NCBI GenBank assembly: GCA_905221605.1
Contig: CAJNDS010002822.1
Location: 204,156 to 268,155, forward strand
Reading direction: 5' to 3'
From: Symbiodinium natans
Lineage: Eukaryota; Sar; Dinophyceae; Suessiales; Symbiodiniaceae
DNA: 64,000 nucleotides
Positions 59,563-64,000 of the stretch are shown here, in pieces. A model generated the notes under the pieces. The model made no database searches. It saw nothing but the letters and a program-made list of their open reading frames with translations, and was not told the DNA's origin. The position numbers were made by a program, and so were the translations under genes. Within the stretch, counting starts at the first letter, position 1; the number at the start of each line of letters is the position of its first letter.

Positions 59563-59664
59563 TCGCTGCTACGGTTTTACCTTCTGTGTCTGCTGTTGCT
59601 GTCTCCTTGAAGTGGTGGCGTGCTATGGTTCTTCTTGCCAAGAGCCTGCGAGGCACTTTCCCTA

Positions 59665-59745
59665 AACCACAAACACAAATCCTAACCCCTGAACCCTTAA
59701 ACCCCTAAACCCTAAACTCTTAAACCCGTAAACCCTAAACTCCAA
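59665..59745 (-). repeat. Degenerate CCCTAAA array
   Basis: CCCCTGAA, CCCTTAAA and CTCTTAAA units. Confidence 0.8.
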
Positions 59746-59815
59746 CACCCAACCTTGGAGTTACCCGCGCTGACGGATCTGCCTCTGTTCAGTCCACGAG
59801 CCTCCTCACTGTTGG

Positions 59816-60271
59816 GTGTTAGCTGGGACTGAGGTGATCGTCCCTGTAGCCATTCCAGGAAGAGCTATGCCTTTACAGATCATGCAGCAGAAGCCTCAAA
59901 CCCAGTGCTTTCCAGGAATCCGAATCCCGAAGCCCTGCCTTGAAACCTCGAGACCCAGAGTTGTACCTGCAGCTTTTCACCCCAAGAGCCGGGGACCCGA
60001 GGTCTTCACAGGGATTCCTTGGGATGGCCATCCCAAGCTGCAAAAAGGTCACCCCCCCTCCCAAACACATAAGGGGCGCCGCAGTGGCAGCATGCATCAG
60101 CATGGCTCCAAAGAGGGAGTTAGGGTTTTTCCGTATTCAGGTTTGAAGGTTGCTGTAAAAAGGGGTTTGGGGTTTAGGGTTCAGGGTTTAGGGTTCGTGG
60201 AACGGTCAGGTAGCCCGGATGTTGCCAACAGCTTCCACCGGCCTTGCTGTGCTGTGGCCCCTGTGCTGTGA
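59816..60271 (+). CDS. Hypothetical coding segment, frame uncertain
   Basis: Two overlapping + frames. The one from 59940 reads DPELYLQLFTPRAGDPRSSQ then GFLGMAIPSCKKVTPPP. The longer one crosses TTTAGGG words at 60166-60194 and is less likely past there. Confidence 0.3.
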   Translation: MLAGTEVIVPVAIPGRAMPLQIMQQKPQTQCFPGIRIPKPCLETSRPRVVPAAFHPKSRGPEVFTGIPWDGHPKLQKGHPPSQTHKGRRSGSMHQHGSKEGVRVFPYSGLKVAVKRGLGFRVQGLGFVERSGSPDVANSFHRPCCAVAPVL

Positions 60272-60644
60272 CCTCACCCTGCTCCTGGGCTCGCACTTTT
60301 GAGAAGTTGGGAAGCTTAAGCGTTTGAGGTTGGGGGTCGAGGGGCCATGATGTTTTAGGGTTTGACTGGGTCTGACGGTGATTCCTTTCTTCCTTCCTGT
60401 GAAAAGGGGTTCGTGTTTTGCGAATTCTCTTATGATATTTTCTGTTTAGGTTGCTGTTTGTTGCTTTCTTGTTTCTCCGGTTAGGGCAGGGGTGGGCTGA
60501 AAACAATTGGCTCGGACTCCGACATTCCGTCTTATGAAACCCTAAACCCTAAACCCCGCCGTGAACAACCGGAACCGAAGCTACAGACCAGAGCCTCGCC
60601 AAGCGCAACGGCATGTCCCAATCCAGTTCGCGAGATGGGCGTAA

Positions 60645-60745
60645 GCTGGGATGTTCCCCCGTATCCGAGCAGTCCTTAGGAAGGATTATGGTATTCCCCT
60701 ATTATACTTATCCCTATGAAGGACTCTTAGCATAAGGGGGCCCAA
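60645..60745. mobile_element. Palindromic-family copy
   Basis: GCTGGGATGTTCCCCCGTAT, GAGCAGTCCTTAGG on the left; ATGAAGGACTCTTAGCATAA and GGGGGCCCAAACC on the right. Confidence 0.75.
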
Positions 60746-60762
60746 ACCCTTACGTGTAAGAG

Positions 60763-60934
60763 TTGACTTTCGAAAGGTCCTGCATGTCCTCTGAGATGCC
60801 TAGGCTTGCCACAGTCCTTCTTACTGCCTTCTGGGATGGATGGGTGCCTCAATGGCAACCCGTGTACTGGAGCGGCTGCTTCGCCTCTCGGCTCTCATTT
60901 CCGCCTCCTTTCGCTGCTTGCGTTCGTGGACAGG
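60763..60934 (+). CDS. Exon candidate before an array, frame uncertain
   Basis: All three frames are open up to GTGGACAG/GGTTTAGGG. One reads MATRVLERLLRLSALISASF; another reads AFWDGWVPQWQPVYWSGC. The splice context fits, but the frame cannot be chosen. Confidence 0.33.
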
Positions 60935-61014
60935 GTTTAGGGGTTTTAGGGTTTAGGGTTTAGGGTTTAGGGTTTAGGGTTTAGGGTTTAGGGTTTAGGG
61001 TTTAGGGTTTAGGG
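60935..61014 (+). repeat. TTTAGGG array
   Basis: Eleven units. Confidence 0.96.
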
Positions 61015-61355
61015 GTGAGTGCAGTGCCAGCTGTGTTTTCGATTTCAGGCGCCGATAGCCGTTTGGGTCCTCGCATCAACGATGGGCCGCGCACTTGCAA
61101 GGAGTCGCCGAGAGGTGTTGTCAAGCACCTGATAGTGCAAGCATCGAGGCGACATGCATGAGAAGCGAAAATGTTTTGATAGAGCCGTGCCGAATGCCAG
61201 CAGTAAATTAGCAGATTTGAGCTGGATTTGGAGAATGTTTCAGGTCACCGGTCCATCTTGAACAGCATCGTCAGCCATCGACTCTTGTCCTAACTTGATC
61301 TTGAGTTCGGTCTTAGTCCCCGTGGGAGCTGAAGTCCTCTGTTTGACACTGACAG
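61015..61355. other. No gene seen
   Basis: Intronic or intergenic; no protein-like frame. Confidence 0.3.
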
Positions 61356-61525
61356 CTGCCTGTCATGATGCGCCCTTCAGGGGTCCTTCAAGTGCTTGGC
61401 GAGTACACCTTGCTGGTGTACTTGCTTGCAAACCCTTTGGCGCACATCATCCCTTGGGGCACAGACATGCAACTTGGACGCACAGCGGACTCAGGAAGTT
61501 CCACCCGCACCCCCCATCCCGTGCC
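61356..61525 (+). CDS. Internal exon candidate, hydrophobic
   Basis: 56 codons between GACACTGACAG and GTGCC/GTAAGG, both strong. Reads VLQVLGEYTLLVYLLANPLA then HIIPWGTDMQLGRTAD. Phase 0 start, 2-base end. The ADP-independent longer ORF in another frame (61295-61651) is less likely because this exon has both splice sites. Confidence 0.5.
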
Positions 61526-61789
61526 GTAAGGTGCACGCTGCATTTTGGAGTCGTCGCCATCGCCATTGGTGTAGGGGATCTGCTGGAACGCCCATGGGCA
61601 GACTCTTGGCATGACATCGTCCGCGACAGCACACGCACACAGCTTGTATGAGTGGTATGTAGGTTAGAAGTACCCGCGGACTAGACCATGGCCAGATGTG
61701 ACGAGTTCAACACAAGAATTCCGGAGCGAATTTCCGTGAGCTTGTTTGTGCAACCCCCCTTGAGCCAGAACCTTATTTTTGGATAGGTT

Positions 61790-61935
61790 TTAGGGTTTAG
61801 GTTTTAGGGTTCAGGGTTTAGGGGTTGGGGTTAGGGTTTAGGGGTTAGGGGTTTATAGAAACTGTTTGGGAGGGGAGGGGAGGGGGGGGGAGGAGGGGGA
61901 GAGGGAGGGGAGAAGAGGGGGGGGGGGGGTGGGAG
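61790..61935 (+). repeat. TTTAGGG-like array and G/A tract
   Basis: Mixed TTTTAGG, TTCAGGG and TTAGGGG units to 61858, then a G-rich tract with GGGGA units. Confidence 0.9.
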
Positions 61936-62068
61936 GGGGAGGGAGGGGCGAGGGGATGGGAGGCCAGAGGTTCAAGGAAAATGATTGGTCTCAGACTTAA
62001 ACTCGGCTTGTCAGCTGTTTAGGAAGTTCAGAATAATACCACATACAATTTCTATTTATTTTGTCTTG

Positions 62069-62112
62069 AGGGTTTAGGGTTTAGGGTTCTTTTAGGGTTT
62101 AGGGTTTAGGGC
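62069..62112 (+). repeat. Short TTTAGGG array
   Basis: Five units around TTCTTTTAGGG. Confidence 0.9.
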
Positions 62113-62127
62113 ACCCTCCTTTAAAAG

Positions 62128-62196
62128 CTCCGCCCGAGGCCTTCCTGAAGAGATACACAGATTCCTGGCAGCGAAGCTCAGCTGCCGGCTTGCAGG
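62128..62196 (+). CDS. Internal exon candidate
   Basis: 22 codons between CTTTAAAAG and CTTGCAGG/GTGCTG. Reads PPEAFLKRYTDSWQRSSAAG. 2-base start and 1-base end. Confidence 0.45.
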
Positions 62197-62450
62197 GTGC
62201 TGAAAGTATCCCTGCAAAAGCGAACTTCGAAGCCGCGGACTCGAATTGAGTGTTCGTGGTCCGGTGCCTGGTAGAGGTCCTGCCGGGCTCTGGGGTGAAG
62301 CCAGCTGAGCACCGCCTGGATCGCGAATCGGAAAAAGGCTGGCCAAAAACCTCGAACTGCGCATTTTCTGTAGAAGCCCATTAAAGCCCTGTTCGTAGGC
62401 ATCCATTCCACCACCGGATTGGGTTTCAGGTTTGACACAGGCTCACACAG

Positions 62451-62642
62451 CGTACCACGGAGAACACCACTGACCATGACATGCACAAGGCAAGCATTGA
62501 TGCAGCAAGGGCAGATGCCCCGGAGTCTCAATCAGCCGGAGCCACCCATCAGCCGCTGGAGATAGCCTCAGGCGACGAAGCCATGCGCCCTGACATGCTG
62601 CAACAGCAAGCCCGGTTGACATCATCGCCCGTGCAGGGATAA
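62451..62642 (+). CDS. Terminal exon candidate, 63 codons
   Basis: Follows GGCTCACACAG, phase 0, open to TAA. Reads KASIDAARADAPESQSAGAT, then HQPLEIASGDEAMRPDMLQQ, ending SSPVQG. Ala/Asp/Gln-rich, typical of a disordered C-terminus. The opposite strand is also open, but this frame is more protein-like. Confidence 0.5.
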   Translation, partial: RTTENTTDHDMHKASIDAARADAPESQSAGATHQPLEIASGDEAMRPDMLQQQARLTSSPVQG

Positions 62643-62869
62643 GTCTTACAAATTGTCCCGACCCCAAGTAAAACCCAGATACTGAACCCCCAAGTCCCTA
62701 AACCCAATCCCGAACCATGCACACGGGCCATGCAAGCCTGGTTGGGGGCTACGGTTTAGGGTTAGAGTCGGTAAACTTGTGATTGAAGAATAGAATACAG
62801 TAGAGTAGAGTAGGATGTACATTCTCATCAATTTCGTCAAGCTTTGTGCGCCAATGCGCTAACCAGGTT

Positions 62870-63560
62870 GAACTTGGGTTTGTGAAATTCTTTGGGGGAT
62901 TTTCATACTTAGATATAACTTTGAACCGCTTAGTATCGGAAAGGGGTACTGCGTAATCTATGATCTTGGATCGTATCCATAATGCGGTTTTTCAGACCTT
63001 GTTCGATGGTAGTACTTAGAGTGTCCAAGTTCTTCTTCGGTCAGTTGCTGCGCGGGGCAAATGCGTGGTTGCACCATGCTCCTTCTCCTATTCATGACTT
63101 TTTGTATTCCAACGCTGCAGGACAGTTGATATTCTTCTTCGTTCCACGACCCAGAATCATCCATCTTCTTGGAAGATCGGATCGTTTCAATATTGAGAGA
63201 ATATGGATAAATGATTAAACGTCTTATCGACACAAGAATTTTATATTCCCAAGAATACCAATTAAATATGAAATCTTCAATAGAGAGAGATTCATGCGAT
63301 GAGAAAGGTTTTCTACGCCCAAACACCTCCCCATACATAGATGACATGATCGATTAAATACCCCATTTCATGTAATACCTCAGTTCTGAAATAGATGATT
63401 TAAATGAAGATATATTATTATCTTCATCATCTGGGGAGAAATTCGAAAATATTATTGATGATAGAAAGATAAATTAATATCTCTCGAGTCGGCTAGATAT
63501 GAAGTACGTAATCTTGGCAGATCTTTAATATTATATATATATATATCAACAAAAGGCTAC
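62870..63560. other. AT-rich island with an open minus-strand frame
   Basis: Base use differs sharply from the flanks, with (AT)n at 63534-63547. The minus-strand ORF 62958-63347 (129 codons) reads SIEDFIFNWYSWEYKILVSI, then SSKKMDDSGSWNEEEYQ and QQLTEEELGHSKYYHRT. It resembles an organelle or foreign protein in codon use, but I cannot name it. A + frame (62982-63218) ends RFNIERIWIND. Confidence 0.4.
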
Positions 63561-64000
63561 GGCCTCGATCCCTCTTTTCGCTTTGCGGCTGCCCTGTCGG
63601 ATGCCTTGCCCTCTTCCGGTCAATTTGGTTGCTTGCGGAGGGCCTTACAGGGGAGATCCGGCAAATTCCCGGAATTTTCAGGATTACTCTCTAAAAAACC
63701 TAAGAATTTTGGGAATCCCCCGGACCCGAAAATTCCGGGAATCTTCGGGATCCCCCGGGTTCAGGGTTTAAGGGTTTTACGGTTTAGGGTTTTGGGGTTG
63801 AATAGAAATTGTATAGGGTTTGTGTCCGGAGTTTTGTCGTATTTTGGGGGGTTTGTTTCTTGTTTTTGTTGTAATGGTCGGGTGTGACGGGGGGTGGGTG
63901 GCCTTGGGGTGTTGAGGGGCTGGGGTTGCGGGGATGTGGTTGAGGTGGTTGAGGGGTTGGGGCTGAAAGGTTGGGATTTTGGGGGGTTTTGGGTTTTGTC
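63561..64000. other. G-rich end of the window
   Basis: GGGAATCCCCCGGACCCGAA and AATTCCGGGAATCTTCGGGA form an inverted pair at about 63710-63757. After 63850 the strand is very G/T-rich. No gene. Confidence 0.35.

Noticed and set aside
1-64000. Plant origin because TTTAGGG is the plant telomere word
   Set aside because: One-strand gene order, GC/GA donors, Sel1 and ART-like exons and the leader relic fit a dinoflagellate better; TTTAGGG is also used there.
1-64000. CRISPR array or bacterial operon
   Set aside because: Repeats have no spacer pattern, no cas genes are present, and coding is in short spliced exons.

Overview
The window is nuclear DNA of a eukaryote, most likely a dinoflagellate. 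Four things point there. (1) The telomere word TTTAGGG occurs in more than 60 interstitial arrays. (2) Every coding segment I trust is on the + strand, as in one-way dinoflagellate gene arrays. (3) Sel1-repeat exons are joined best by GT-AG, GC-AG and apparently GA-AG introns. (4) An intronless DUF488 gene has a piece of the dinoflagellate spliced leader upstream (TGGCTCAAG, 7777-7785). No species can be named. In the repeat entries, '+' means TTTAGGG reads on the given strand and '-' means CCCTAAA does.

Main pattern. Exon-sized islands of about 80-150 bp lie between a CCCTAAA array on the left and a TTTAGGG array on the right. The islands have an open frame, an AG just after the left array and a GT that is often the GT of GTTTAGGG itself. 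Introns therefore tend to start with a G-rich array and end with a C-rich one, as an inverted pair.

Layout. 1-2.8 kb: arrays and two unassigned exons. 2.8-7.5 kb: Sel1-repeat exons. 7.8-8.7 kb: intronless DUF488 gene. 9-15 kb: more arrays, another Sel1 exon, a GC-rich 15-bp minisatellite and unassigned exons. 15.3-17 kb: a three-exon Lys/Ala-rich gene. 17.6-19.7 kb: unassigned exons. 20.1-22.1 kb: a six-exon ADP-ribosyltransferase-like gene. 23.0-25.6 kb: a tandem satellite with 120- and 159-bp units. 27-48 kb: arrays with many single exons, including a helical-protein pair, a membrane-protein fragment, an EF-hand-like exon and Cys-rich exons. 49-55 kb: almost no arrays, weak ORFs and local duplications. 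55-64 kb: a few arrays, several good exons, and an AT-rich island at 62.9-63.6 kb.

Two dispersed non-autonomous repeat families run through the introns: a ~100-bp palindrome with CTTGGGATGTTCCCCC ends (ten copies) and a ~115-bp family carrying GTAGAGTAGGTAACC. One palindrome copy is split by a telomere array. Exon calls without a recognised family rest on reading frame, splice-like ends and protein-like composition only; their confidence is low to moderate. No rRNA, tRNA or CRISPR was seen.
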